From positions 9,431,501 to 9,495,500 of the forward strand of contig JAUCBN010000020.1 in assembly GCA_035048815.1 (NCBI GenBank): 64,000 nt of DNA, in the 5' to 3' direction. This document shows positions 22,601 to 33,130 of this stretch, one piece after another. Position numbers and translations under genes: made by a program. The notes under the pieces were generated by a model. It worked only from the letters and a program-made list of their open reading frames with translations. It did not search any database and was not told the DNA's origin. This DNA comes from Abelmoschus esculentus (lineage: Eukaryota > Streptophyta > Magnoliopsida > Malvales > Malvaceae). How positions within the stretch are numbered: the first letter of the stretch is position 1; every line of letters starts with the position of its first letter.

Positions 22601-23227
22601 ATTGGAGCTGCAAGAGGACTAGCCTTTCTCCACCATAATTGCATCCCTCATATAATTCATCGAGACATGAAATCGAGCAATGTCCTTCTCGACGAGAATT
22701 TGGAGGCTAGGGTGTCGGATTTCGGGATGGCAAGGCTTATGAGTGCAATGGATACACATTTGAGTGTCAGTACTTTAGCTGGTACTCCTGGCTATGTTCC
22801 CCCTGAATACTATAACAGCTTCCGTTGCTCTACGAAAGGCGATGTTTACAGTTACGGTGTAGTTTTGCTCGAGTTGCTAACGGGGAAAAGGCCTACGGAT
22901 TCCGCTGATTTCGGCGATAACAACCTCGTCGGGTGGGTGAAACAGCATGCCAAACTCCGAATAGCCGATGTCTTCGATCCAGAACTACTAAAAGAGGATC
23001 CTAACCTCGAGTTTGAGCTCTTACAACACTTGAAAATAGCCTGTGATTGCTTGGACGACCGACCATTGAGACGACCAACAATGATTCAAGTCATGGCAAT
23101 GTTCAAGGAAATACAAGCAGGGTCCGGACTCGACTCGCAATCGACCATCGGCACCGAAGACGGCTGTTTCAGTTCCATCGACATGGTAGACATGACCATT
23201 AAGGAAGTCCCAGAAGGTAAGGAGTAG
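19655..23227 (+). CDS. BRI1: Brassinosteroid receptor kinase BRI1
   Basis: Plasma-membrane leucine-rich-repeat receptor kinase that binds brassinolide and starts brassinosteroid signalling with BAK1-type co-receptors. The open frame is 1,190 codons, close to Arabidopsis BRI1 (1,196), and intronless as BRI1 is. Visible parts: a signal peptide that fits the ATG at 19,685 (MRPFLVFGACFF) better than the one at 19,655; an N-terminal cysteine pair (DPCSFNGVTC); 25 LRRs by my count; the steroid-binding island at about residues 585-652 between LRRs 21 and 22; a cysteine pair (DLCGVPLPPC); a membrane span at about 794-816; and a kinase with GSGGFG, VAVKK, HRDMKSSN, DFG and AGTPGYVPPEYY. The C-terminus ends EVPEGKE, the BRI1 tail rather than BRL1/3. 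All key kinase residues are present, so it should be active. Certain at the family level. Confidence 0.97.
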   Translation: MERTPIYHKKMRPFLVFGACFFIATFLTCAEAAAGDSQLLLSFKASLPNPYLLQNWVPNSDPCSFNGVTCRISRVSSIQLSSIPLSIDFRSVSAFLLALETLESLSLFKANISGNVSFPSGSECSSSLNALDLSGNALSGPVSAVSNLGSCSNLKFLNLSGNSLEFSGEESGGLQLSLRVLDLSFNKISGDNVVPWILHGGCGELKLLALKGNEVAGEVNVSNCKNLQFLDLSSNNFTTGIPSFGDCSALEHIDISGNKFSGDIAPAISSCVNVNFLNLSSNQFSGQIPALSTSNLQYLYLAENNFQGEIPLYLTQACSNLVELDLSYNNLSGLIPSSFGSCSSLELFDVSGNNFTGNFSIEIFRNMSSLKELALAFNYFSGPLPESLSTLSNLEVLDLSSNNFSGSIPVSLCDNPRNRLQILYLQNNMLSGSIPASLSNCSQLVSLHLSVNYLTGSIPSSFGYLSKLKDLKLWLNQLNGGIPRELSNIQTLETLILDFNELTGVIPSGLSNCTRLNWISLSNNRLTGEIPAWLGKFSSLAILKLSNNSFFGRIPPELGDCKSLIWLDLNTNNLNGTIPNVLFKQSGKIAVNFIAGERYMYIKNDGSTECHGSGNLLEFAGIRSEQLDRISTRNPCNFTRVYGGHTQPTFNNNGSMIFLDLSYNSLSGMIPKEIGSMSYLFILNLGHNKFSGAIPQEIGNLKYLGILDLSYNQLEGLIPQSVTGITMLSEINLSNNRLSGTIPNAGQLETFPVNSFLNNSDLCGVPLPPCGSPSAGSNSEHGKSNSRQASLARSVAMGLLFSLFCIFILIIAILETKKRRKKDSTLDVYIDSLSHSGTTNTNWKLTSAREALSINLATFEKPLRRLTFADLLKATNGFHNDSLVGSGGFGDVYKAQLKDGSVVAVKKLIHISGQGDREFTAEMETIGKIKHRNLVPLLGYCKVGEERLLVYVYMRYGSLEDVLHNQKKTGIKLQWAARRKIAIGAARGLAFLHHNCIPHIIHRDMKSSNVLLDENLEARVSDFGMARLMSAMDTHLSVSTLAGTPGYVPPEYYNSFRCSTKGDVYSYGVVLLELLTGKRPTDSADFGDNNLVGWVKQHAKLRIADVFDPELLKEDPNLEFELLQHLKIACDCLDDRPLRRPTMIQVMAMFKEIQAGSGLDSQSTIGTEDGCFSSIDMVDMTIKEVPEGKE

Positions 23228-23956
23228 CCAATAGGTTGAATCAAAAAGTTGAACCAAATTTTCACATGAAAAATCCTTGAAAATGATTCAATCAGCTCCC
23301 ATAAAACTGCCCCTTGTATTTCTACCATTTGATGTACGTATACATAAAACATCCTATTTTTACCTTGTTATAAAATGTGTAAATATACAGTTCGTAGTTG
23401 TTTACTACGAAAGAGATATCAGATCGATTCGAAACTTTACATATATAACGAGTATAATTCAACATTTTTTATAGTTTATAAACTCATATAATTTTACAAC
23501 CTTTACAATTTTAATATAATTTTTTTATAATTTATACTTTTTATATAAAATTTTGGTCCGTCCCTGATTCGATACTAATCATTTGTCCATTTTTTTATTT
23601 GTATTGGTCTGTTTCCATTCTGGCTTGCATCCTTAACAGATCTGCCCTTGTGTTGGCTAATAATTCTCCTCTAGAAAGTGTCTTTATTTTTGTGTGTCCG
23701 GCTAGCTGTGAAGAAATCTGGCAGTGGGTCAATTCAGATGTGGTTCAGTCAGGTTTAAGTGCTGTGGGGTTCTTTGTATCATCATATGTTGACTAGTGAA
23801 CAGAAATTTCTTCAACAGGGTCCGATGACGGTGCCATTTATAATTTATTGATTGATTGGCTTTGAGATATATCGTGAATTAAATCATACAAAATATCTTA
23901 AAATTAGATGAAGTTTTTAATGTAATCGAACCATTAAAAAGATATTTTTTAATCAA
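23228..23956. other. Spacer downstream of BRI1
   Basis: Contains the BRI1 3' untranslated region and AT-rich sequence. Bases 23,590-23,850 are less AT-rich and hold a 65-codon frame (23,599-23,796) without recognised similarity. They could be an old gene remnant, but nothing supports a function. Confidence 0.4.
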
Positions 23957-24135
23957 CAGGGGTTGGTTCAAGTGATAAGCAGTTTGGTTCCGCTTAAGCA
24001 AGTCTTAAGTTCGAAATGTTGTGTACGCAAAAAATTTCTGCTGGGAGACTCACCCATTAAAACTAGATGTGCGACGCGGGTCGGTCTGGATTAATCAGGG
24101 TTAGACTTTAAAATCAGAAAAACAATAAAAAATAT
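23957..24135 (+). mobile_element. tRNA-derived SINE, diverged
   Basis: A polymerase III box A (TGGTTCAAGTG, 23,964-23,974) is followed 34 bases later by a box B-like AGTTCGAAATG (24,008-24,018). The tRNA-unrelated body has 'GGGAGACTCACCCATT' and 'GACGCGGGTCGG', and the tail is A-rich (ACAATAAAAAA). The pattern is that of common plant SINEs. No clear target duplication. Confidence 0.6.
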
Positions 24136-25295
24136 TTTGAACTCAAATAAGTTTATTTATATTTTACACATCTTAATTTTATTAAGGGTTACAAACTAAA
24201 CAAATACTATTAAGGCAAGATAACAAGATACTAAAACAATTAAGAGTACCTTAAATTATTTAAATATAAATGTTTAATTAAGATCTCAATCGAATCTAAT
24301 AAATGGTATTTGTGAAAAAATATTATCTTTAAAAGATTTAAATTCGAATAATTTATTTATAGTGACGGCGAAAATACAATAAGAGAGCATTAGCATCCAT
24401 TTTGAGTGGGAAATTTAATTTAGTGTTAATTTTTTCTAAATTTTTTAATTTGTTTAATAAATAAAAATAAAGATTTACATATTAATTTGAGAAAAAAAAT
24501 ATTTTGGACCCTATTATTAAAATTTAGTTTGTTATTATTAGAATTTAAGATTTAAGGGTTAGAAGTTATATTTTATGTTTTAAAAAGTAAAATATATTTT
24601 TTTACAAAAATATACCGTTAATTAATAATTGTTATATGCCACCCTAAAAATATACTTTAAAATTTTATTTTAGAGTTAAACTTGTTTTAAAATAAAACCA
24701 GTCATAAATTGTTACTATTATTATTTATAAGAAGCGTAGTAAAAATCCTAATTAAATAAATTTAAAAGGCTAGAAATATATAATATATGATACTGATTAA
24801 ACAAGATTTCCTTGTTCCTATGAATTCGTGTAATTTTAAAAACTTGTAGATCCATGCTTGTTTACTTTGCATATGGGTAAATCCATAAACAAAATAAATA
24901 TTTATAAAATTTAGGAAAAACCATCGAAATTAGGATTTGAACGTGCGTATCACGTGGTACGGGTGGAATGAAGTTAAGAGAACGAGGAACGAGGACTCTT
25001 CTTTTCATGATGTAAGCTTGATTTATTAATTGATTCACTTAATTAATTCGTAATTAAAAAAAGGACTTATTTGAATAAAATATATTAGTTATCTTAAACA
25101 TAGTAGCCTAAACAAAGAACCAAATCAAAAGAATTCATCTGCCTGAGATGCACAAATCACAAACAGGAAACAAAAAAAACTCGTTATTGTCATCAACATT
25201 ATTGAGACAAAATGATTAAAAAAACATGTTTTACCCGATTTTCGAACCGGAACTGGAACCGGAACGGGAACCTCCGAAAGCAAATGTTGAGTTTT
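24136..25295. other. AT-rich intergenic region
   Basis: Lies between the SINE and the 3' end of MGP1. AT-rich with simple A/T runs; the last few hundred bases are likely the MGP1 3' region. Nothing else recognised. Confidence 0.5.
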
Positions 25296-28200
25296 TCAGA
25301 TGAAGTTCCTGACGTCCAATGACTTTACATCAGGCACTGGCTCATCCTTGAATTCCTCCCTGAAGATGAAACAAAAGCTACGTCGATTGCTATTTGCTAA
25401 GACTAACAACAGTTCATAAATAATACCATGCATGCAAAACTATATATTAATATATGACACAAAAGAGGTTTAAGCAACATAGCAGACAATAAAACGTTAA
25501 TCCAACATTTTTAAGGCCTATGCTCCAAGGAGCTAAACCACTTTCAACCAATCAACCAACCAACAAAAGTCCGAACGGACGCTCCACAACAACCCATTGT
25601 GTGAACGTGGAAAGAGATTAGTCGTAGCAAAACATAAAAACTTTAAACAAACCGTTTTGATTGGGTTTCCATTGCTTCAAGAGCTTCCTTCTTCAGTTCC
25701 TCCAATTGCGCCTTGGCCATTTGTAGCTCCAGTTGTTCCTCATACTTGGGAAGATCCTCCTTCCGGATTCCAAGCCTAATAAGACCAACAGTTAAGAAGA
25801 CAGACAAAAACATAACAGTCCATTTCGTTTTGGGGACAGAAGCAAAGCATAAATATAAAACTCTACAAAAGCTCATAATCAGACAGTAAAACATAATTCT
25901 TAGCTTTATTTTAAGGACAGCAGCAGTTTTGAAGTTCTACAACAGCCCAAAACCACAATATTACAGCAGCCATCATGTGAAAGTGGACCAGAATGTAAAA
26001 CATGCTTTGCAAAAAAATGGATAAAGAATTCATTATTTACCACTATAGGACCATTATTGGAATTCCGAGTCCAAGAATACAATTTGCATGCTTTCCTATT
26101 TCCAGAAAATCATATCCAACAGTAAAAAAAAATTAGTCATATTTTGTTATCAAAAAGAATGCTTACTTCTTATTAATCTTATCAAACTCGTCCATAAGAA
26201 GAGCCATTGACTTCTTGTCGTCCCTCATAAGAGGCTTCTTGATTTCTTTTTCAACTTTCTCTAAAGCATCCATCATCATAGCCTCAGCACCAAGTTCATC
26301 ACGGAGTCCTCTCCTTCAGAAAGGAAAAAAGATACAAAGAAAAATAACAGGATTAATTCATCCAAGAGAAGATACTAGGATCATTTTCAATTTGTCAGCG
26401 AGGCTAGTACTTGAAGTAAATGAAGTCAACTATAAGAGGAAAATAAGATACACAACAAGAATCAATGTATTTTCATTCAATGCAAGCTATAATCTTTGGA
26501 AAAGAGGGAGGGGGGTATGAGAATAGGGATCACATAAACATGCTACAATGCCAAAAAAAAGCAGGAACAAAATTTGGCTTTGTTTCTTTCATGGAAATTG
26601 CTTCCCCTATTTTTTTTGGAAATATGCTATTTTCTGCTGTTTGAATGGTCCAGCAGAATACATTTTCCGCTGCATGGTTCTATATTTTTCCTGGAAAATC
26701 AGCATTGCTATGAAAATAATATTCTTCACAAAAGTAATTTTGATATTTTTTGGAGAAAAAAAATGCAAATCATGCAAATACCCTCGCTAAATTAGGTGGT
26801 CCACTTGAATTCTTAAAAATATGTCAATTTTTGTTCACTCAGTTCATTTTCCGTTAACCAAGCTATTTTGTGAAACAAATAGGCCATCAACTACAAAATA
26901 TCCTATTCACTATAATATTTAAGGATCTATAAGTGATAAGGAACTCAAAAGTAGGGATTGACATACTTGATCCTTATTTCCTTCAATGTCAGTAAATATG
27001 TCCGTGCATCAGGAATGTCCTCAGTTCGTTCTTCGATGGAGGACTGGATCAGCTGAGATTCTGTAAGCAAGCCAGCCCTGCAAGGACAGATATCAGAGAA
27101 AAACAGTAAAACACAATATAAAACAATGAAATGCATGTCATATTCAATGCACTATTTTGTCTTGTTTACAGTGACATAATAGCATAATACGAATGGAGTA
27201 ATAGAACAATAGTTATAACTAATAAGAGAATGATAATTGGCCACGCATTTAGATATAGTCTCTTATTCTCTTATAGTTATTGTTTAAAGTAAGTGATATC
27301 ATGTAACGATGTTTAAAAATACAAGAGGTTAGGAAGGTCAAAAGAATAGGTTCTATTAACAACTAGTTCTATTTAACTGGAAATTAACCAAGCTGGGAAT
27401 TGGCTACTTTATTCAAAAAGACATTCAAACTCGTGTGTCTGTCAAATACACGTATGTTCAATTTCAGTAAGTTATTCGATGTATTTTGAGAGTCCTTTTA
27501 GGGTCATATCTCATACCCATGTTCGGACATGTCCCAGAACAGGTGTAAGACATGGGAACTTGAAAAAATTGAAGAGGTAGAACATAGGATCAACTCATTT
27601 AGACGTGCTGGTTTAATAACAGCTTAATTTGAGCCCAAATAATATTGGCTCAAGGGCTCCTAAAGCCAAGTTTCCATAGCAAGTAACAGAAAATAGTCTC
27701 ATTGTATTATCTTCTTATAGGCTTAAATTGAAAAGTGAAAATGGTGAAGGTGTGATTCAAAAAAGGTAAATAACAGAAAGGGAAGGCAGTTGCGGTTTAC
27801 GAAATCCACCTTCCCATACAGATGTTCAACCAGATCTCCAGCAGGCGTGTAAGAGCTTGTAATTATAGTTTCAGAAAAGTTAATTTTCATGTTATTTCTA
27901 AAAACAAGTTTTACAATTAAACTTGGCTGTGGCGTGGGAGAGGTTGGAACCGGTTGGGTTGGTTGGGAGAGGGGCGTTGGCAAATGTCGAGCATTCCTAC
28001 AGCAGTGATGAAGCACTACTGTCGCATAAAGTTTAGAGACAGTAGCAAAGAAGCACTCTCAATCCCCGTTTCTACATACTACTTTATTGCCTTCCAGTGT
28101 TCTAGTAAGTAGCAAGTGCAATCTACTACACTAGATAAAAACAGATGTTTGAATGTTCAAAGGAATAGAGCGGAGAACAAGTCAAATGTGAAAGAGAGGT

Positions 28201-29500
28201 AACAAAAAGAGCTCACTTTTCTCTAGCCGTCTTTATAAGATTTGCATAGTGAGAGACAGCAGCTGGGTCATCAGGGTCAATGGTGATCTTCTCCTTCCTA
28301 AATATTCCTAATGCTATCTCAAATTTGTTCTTAAGATCCAAAAAGATATCCTTCAACATCTCTTTTTTATTGAAGCACAAGGAATTTGTCAGTAAGCCAC
28401 ACACAATATCAAGAATTAATGATAACCATGTAGTAAAAGATAACACAAGCATCGGCATGACAAAGACATTTCATCCCACTACGTTTACATATGCATCAAA
28501 GCATCAAGACCTTTACCTTATAGTTTCCAAATCACAATGACAATGTGCCACGGTCCAATCATAAAACAATAAGTCCACAGAAACATAATGATGTGGTTCA
28601 GAGAGAAAACAGATACAAATCAATAAAACTAAAGTCTAATTGATTAAAAATAACAATAAAGTGATTAGAAATCTATTTCACAACTTATTTATTTAAAACT
28701 TTAAAGATAATTTATAATCCTAGGCATTCATCCGTATATCTAATAATCAATAAATATGAAGAAATAATAAATTGCATAATAGTAGTAGCTCTGCATTACA
28801 CAAGCGATAATGACTTATCTACAATATGCATAGGAGAAGCTAGGAGAAGCGTGTAGTTGAGAAAAGAATAAGAAACTAAGATCATAAGTAAAGCAAGCAT
28901 CTTGATATACACTTACGATCTCCCATTAGACTAGGGGGAGCAGCATCTTTGGAGTAAAACCGGACAGGAACAGCAACATCGGGTCGCAAAATAGCTTGAC
29001 TACCATAAAGCTGGACAAATTACCCAAATATTATTATTTTTTAAATGCAATATCTCAGCCAAACATCAATGAAGGAAAACACAAACATCACAGGATAAAA
29101 ATTTAATAACATAAAAAATGCGAGATTCTATAATATTTTCTCATGAAATATTGGATTAAATCCCGTAATATAAACCTCAAATTCAACAAAAACGAAAAGA
29201 TCTCCAATTTTCAGTTAAACCGTAAGTATTAATCTAAAATCAGAGTTCAATTCCAGTTAACTAATTTAAGTATCAAGAAAAAATGAAATAAAATCAACGG
29301 AGATTCAACAGATCCAAAAATGAAATAAACAAAACTCGGATAATCAGAACAAAGAAAAACAGAGATTTTGAATCATAAAATCGATATGAAATGAAAGTTA
29401 GAACTAAAAGCGGAAAAAACAAGTAAAACGGAAATGGAGATCAGGATTAGAGAAGGAAAACCTGGCGAGATTTGGAGAGGAGGCGAGTAGCGAAGGCCAT
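25296..29500 (-). CDS. MGP1: Mitochondrial ATP synthase 24-kDa subunit (FAd/MGP1)
   Basis: Plant-specific F1Fo-ATP synthase component of the inner mitochondrial membrane; in Arabidopsis (At2g21870) it is needed for male gametophyte development. Seven exons on the minus strand: 29,500-29,462; 29,010-28,917; 28,361-28,217; 27,077-26,967; 26,313-26,167; 25,775-25,653; 25,359-25,296. They sum to 723 nt, 240 aa, the same length as the Arabidopsis protein. The N-terminus (MAFATRLLSKSRQLYGSQ) is Arg/Ser-rich and lacks acidic residues, a mitochondrial presequence. Signature segments are MLKDIFLDLKNKFE, KITIDPDDP, TEDIPDARTYLLTLKEIR, GAEAMMMDALEKVEKEIKK and a Lys/Glu-rich helix; it ends KSLDVRNFI. The acceptor of exon 3 (AATAAAAAAG|AGATG) is weak in pyrimidines. 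Reading through the exon 6 donor would stop after KRFV. Confidence 0.94.
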
Positions 29501-30239
29501 GATCGGAGAGCACAATCAAATTTCTCTTTTGCATTAAGGTTTATGAGTTCTCGATTTGGATTATAGGATGTAAAAACAGTTACTCGATGGGTTTCAACTT
29601 GGTACTGTCAGCTAAAATCATATACAAGTTATTTTGGTTGATTCGGGTGTGGGTCAGGTCTATTTCAGATTATGTTCATTTTAAATCGGGTTCAAACGGT
29701 TCGGGTCTAAATTAGATAATTGATAGGTTCATTTCAGGTTTGGTAGATTTTAGGTCAGATTCATTTTATTTCAGTTGTATTTCAGGTCGAGTTAATTTCA
29801 AGTCGGGTTCATTTCAAGTCGAATTAATTCGGGTTTTAAATTCATGTTAATTAAAATTATTAAGTTTAAGTTTGGTTCAAATAATTAATTAAGTAAATAA
29901 ACGATAAACTTTGGGTTGAATGGTTGATCATTCATTTCGAATTAATTATTTAATATCTAACGTCTTTAACTAACATGAATCCCATTAAAAATAAATATTA
30001 CACACTAGACTAAACAAAAATATCATCAAATGATTCATGTCTTAAAAATTGAGCTAAATTATAAAAATTAAAAATTAATAAAGAATAAATATTGGGCTAA
30101 AAAAATAAATTTTTAAATTAAAAATAATAAACATTAATAAAAATAAGTTACCATCCTATTAAAAACACTAAATTAAATTAAAAAATAAATAGTAATCAAT
30201 TTGAAATAAAAATAAAGTTGTAAGAACTTAATTATAAAA
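29501..30239. other. MGP1 upstream region with GGTTC-rich degenerate repeat
   Basis: The first ~100 bases are probably the MGP1 leader and promoter. At 29,640-29,840 short degenerate direct repeats of the type GGTTCATTTCAGGT recur about ten times. The remainder is AT-rich and shows nothing. Confidence 0.45.
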
Positions 30240-30866
30240 ATTATATATTAATAATAGTTAAATTCATTAAAAAATTTAATTTTAATATACTTTAATACAT
30301 TATAATTTATATTTATATAATATAATTTACTATATTTTAAAAATAAAAATAAAAAATTTATATTATATATAGAATATATTCTATATATAGAATTTATATT
30401 ATATGAAAATATAGAATGTATAATTATATATATAATATATACACGTATATGTATATGTATATGTATATAATATAAAAAAAATAAAATATATTATATATGT
30501 ATTAAACTATATTATATACATAGTATGTATTAATGTATATTATATACATATATTAATATATACATTAATACATATTATGCATATAATATAGTTTAATACA
30601 TGTATAATATAGTTTAATATATATAATATATTTATATATATTATAATTTTTTTATTAATATATTATATGTAATATATAATATACTTATAATATATAATAT
30701 ACTTTAATATAATATATATACTTATTTATATATATATACTTAAATGTTGAGAGAATATATATATATATATATATATATACTTATACGTAATATATAATAT
30801 ACTTAAGCTCAAATCACTAAATTAATTCTCTAAGACTAATTCATTAATCACTAAATTAATTCTCTA
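30240..30866. repeat. AT-rich low-complexity block with TA microsatellites
   Basis: Almost pure A/T for about 600 bases, with GTATAT repeats near 30,447-30,470 and an uninterrupted (AT)n run near 30,756-30,778. It directly precedes the Copia LTR start. Confidence 0.8.
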
Positions 30867-32325
30867 TTGTAGAACTAATGTTAATAAAATAATTGAAAAA
30901 TAGTTTCGGAGTGATTTGAAAAGATTTCAAAAATGGTTTTAAGTCCAAACAACTTAAAAATAAGTTTGAGACACTTTTCTAAGACTTGTAAATGTGTTTT
31001 AAATGTTTTAAAGAAGTCAAAGTACACAAAATGTCTCAGACGTTTCGATACAATTCTCAAGCGTTTCGATACATCTTGCCTATTTTCAAAGAAAAATGTA
31101 CAGGCATTTCGATACGCCCTATAGGAGTTTCGATATGTTTTGCTACTAGAAAAATTGGTTTCGATACGCAAAATCCTAGTTTAGATACGTCGGTATCGAA
31201 ACCTATTTTAGGTGTTTCGATACACCTCCAACGGTCTTTTGAAAACCCCAACTGTAAAACTAATGTTTTGATATAATAATTGAAAAATAGTTTTGGACTA
31301 ATTTGAAAAGATTTCAAAAATGGTTCTTATGTCCAAACTACTTGAAATTGTATTTAAGATGTTTTTGAGAAAGTTTGAAAGTGTTTTAAATTATTTAAAA
31401 AAACCAAAGAAGTGATTTTTAACCCAGGTGTTTCGATACCCTTTAAGGTGTTTCGATACCTGTTCTTCAATGACATGTTTTCAAAGGCAAAATCACAGTG
31501 GTATCGATACTGGTATCGATACCTTTTCACCACTGTAAGGTTTGGTTTCGAACCTTGTTTCGATACACCCCCAACGGTCAAAACGATTTTATTAAAAAAC
31601 CCAACGGCTAGGAGCGGTATCGATACTAGTATCGATACCTGTTCATAAATGCATGTTAACGGCTATTTCCCAAAGAAGGTGTTTCGATACCGGTCTTACG
31701 TGTATCTATACCGCCTGCACCAGAAGAAGAAATATGCCTTGAAATCAGCTCCAAACGGCTCCAAAATATCTTCAACGGCTATAAACGGCTAGATCATGTT
31801 TTGGGATGATAAAAGGAAGCCTCAAGCATCAAGAGAAAAAGAATGCTTCACTTGTAACAACATTATGATCAAGAAATTGTCTTAGTGCTTAATTTCCTAT
31901 TATTTGAGTAGACAAACACTTGTGAGCTTAATTATCAATGTATGCTCAAGTGTATTAGGAATTGGGTGAGTGCTTAGATTGCAAACATTAACCTTGTTAG
32001 AAGGATTAAACAAGTTTGCTAAGTTTTCTTTGTTTGAGTGAATTCCCAAAGTTCGGGTTGTGAACTTTGGATGCTTGGTCCAGTTTTGGATCAAGGTTTG
32101 TAAGGTTATCCCTTTAGCCTCAAAAGGTTAAAATTCTTAGTGAATTTGGGAAATCCTTAGTGGGAAGCTAAGGTAGTGGATGTAAGTGCTTGTTCGAAGG
32201 CCGAACCACTCTAAATCATTGTGTTATTGTTTATCTTTTTGCTTCCACAACAAACCACCCAAATTGCCACTTCTCCACCACTTGGCGTATTTAATCGGTT
32301 ATTCATCGAGCCACATCAAGCCCAA
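30867..32325 (+). repeat. Copia LTR with internal duplication
   Basis: Starts TGTAGAACTAATG. A second LTR-start-like segment (TGTAAAACTAATG) appears at 31,254, so the first ~390 bases are duplicated within the LTR. The sequence then runs through dense GTATCGATAC/TTTCGATACC motifs (31,430-31,720), an 'AACGG' rich part and the closing GGTAGTGGATG...AACCACTCTAAATC block (32,170-32,216). Same family as 1-556 (-) and related to 14,638-15,910. No element interior follows. Confidence 0.7.
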
Positions 32326-33130
32326 CACCAACGATTTTATAAAAAGAAAAACTCAAAGGCTAGGAGCAGTATTGAAACAGCTAAAACCTGTTTGATACCA
32401 TGAGATAAGGGTTTCGATACGCCTTGTAAGCATTTTGATACCGATTCTTAAATGTAGATTCAACGGCTATTTCCCAAAGTAGTTGTATCGAAACAACTTT
32501 CACGTGTTTCGATACCATATGCACCAGAAACAGAAATTAACCTTGAAACAAGCTCCAAACGGCTCCAAATCAATCTCAATGGTCACCAACGATTAAAAGC
32601 TCAATTGGGATGATAAAAGAAAGCCTCAAGCATCAAGAGAAGACTAATGCTTCAATTGTAACAATATTATGATCAAGCAATTGTCTTAGTGCTTAATTTT
32701 TAATCTTTGGGTAGACAAACACTTGTGAGCTTAATTGTTAATATATGTTCAAGTGTATTAGGATTGGGTGAGTGCTTAAAGTGCAAACAATCTGTCTTTG
32801 TGAAGGATTACAAGTTTGCTGAAGTTTTTCTCTTTATTGAGAGGTTTCCCAAAGTTCGGGTTGTGAACTTTGGATGCTTGATTCGGGATTTGAATCAAGG
32901 TTGTAAAGTTAGCCCTTTAGCCTCAAAAGGACGAAATTCTTAGTGAATTTGGTAAATTCTTAGCGGAAAGCTAAGGTAGTGGATGTAGGACTTGGGTTAA
33001 AAGTTTGAACCACTCTAAATCTTGGGTTCATTGTCTATTTTCATTGCTTTCATAATTATCACCCAAATTATCACTTCTCCACCACTTGACAAGGTTTAAT
33101 CAGTTGTCCATCGAGCTACATTAAGTCTAA
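32326..33130 (+). repeat. Second Copia LTR, 5'-truncated, in tandem
   Basis: Begins in the middle of the LTR (equivalent to about 31,580 of the preceding copy) and repeats its whole downstream half, including the AAGCCTCAAGCATCAAG, GTAGACAAACACTTGTG and closing AACCACTCTAAATC blocks. The frame 32,707-32,943 falls in this repeat and is not a gene. Confidence 0.7.

Noticed and set aside
23599..23796. 65-codon frame downstream of BRI1
   Set aside because: More balanced base composition, but no recognised similarity and no promoter; could be 3' untranslated sequence.
25643..25894. Separate small gene with the C-terminal helix of MGP1
   Set aside because: It is exon 6 of MGP1 with intron sequence on both sides.
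26548..26795. Two overlapping hydrophobic frames on the plus strand
   Set aside because: They lie inside an MGP1 intron, are Phe/Trp-rich from T-runs and have no family match.
32707..32943. 78-codon frame
   Set aside because: Lies wholly inside a Copia LTR copy.
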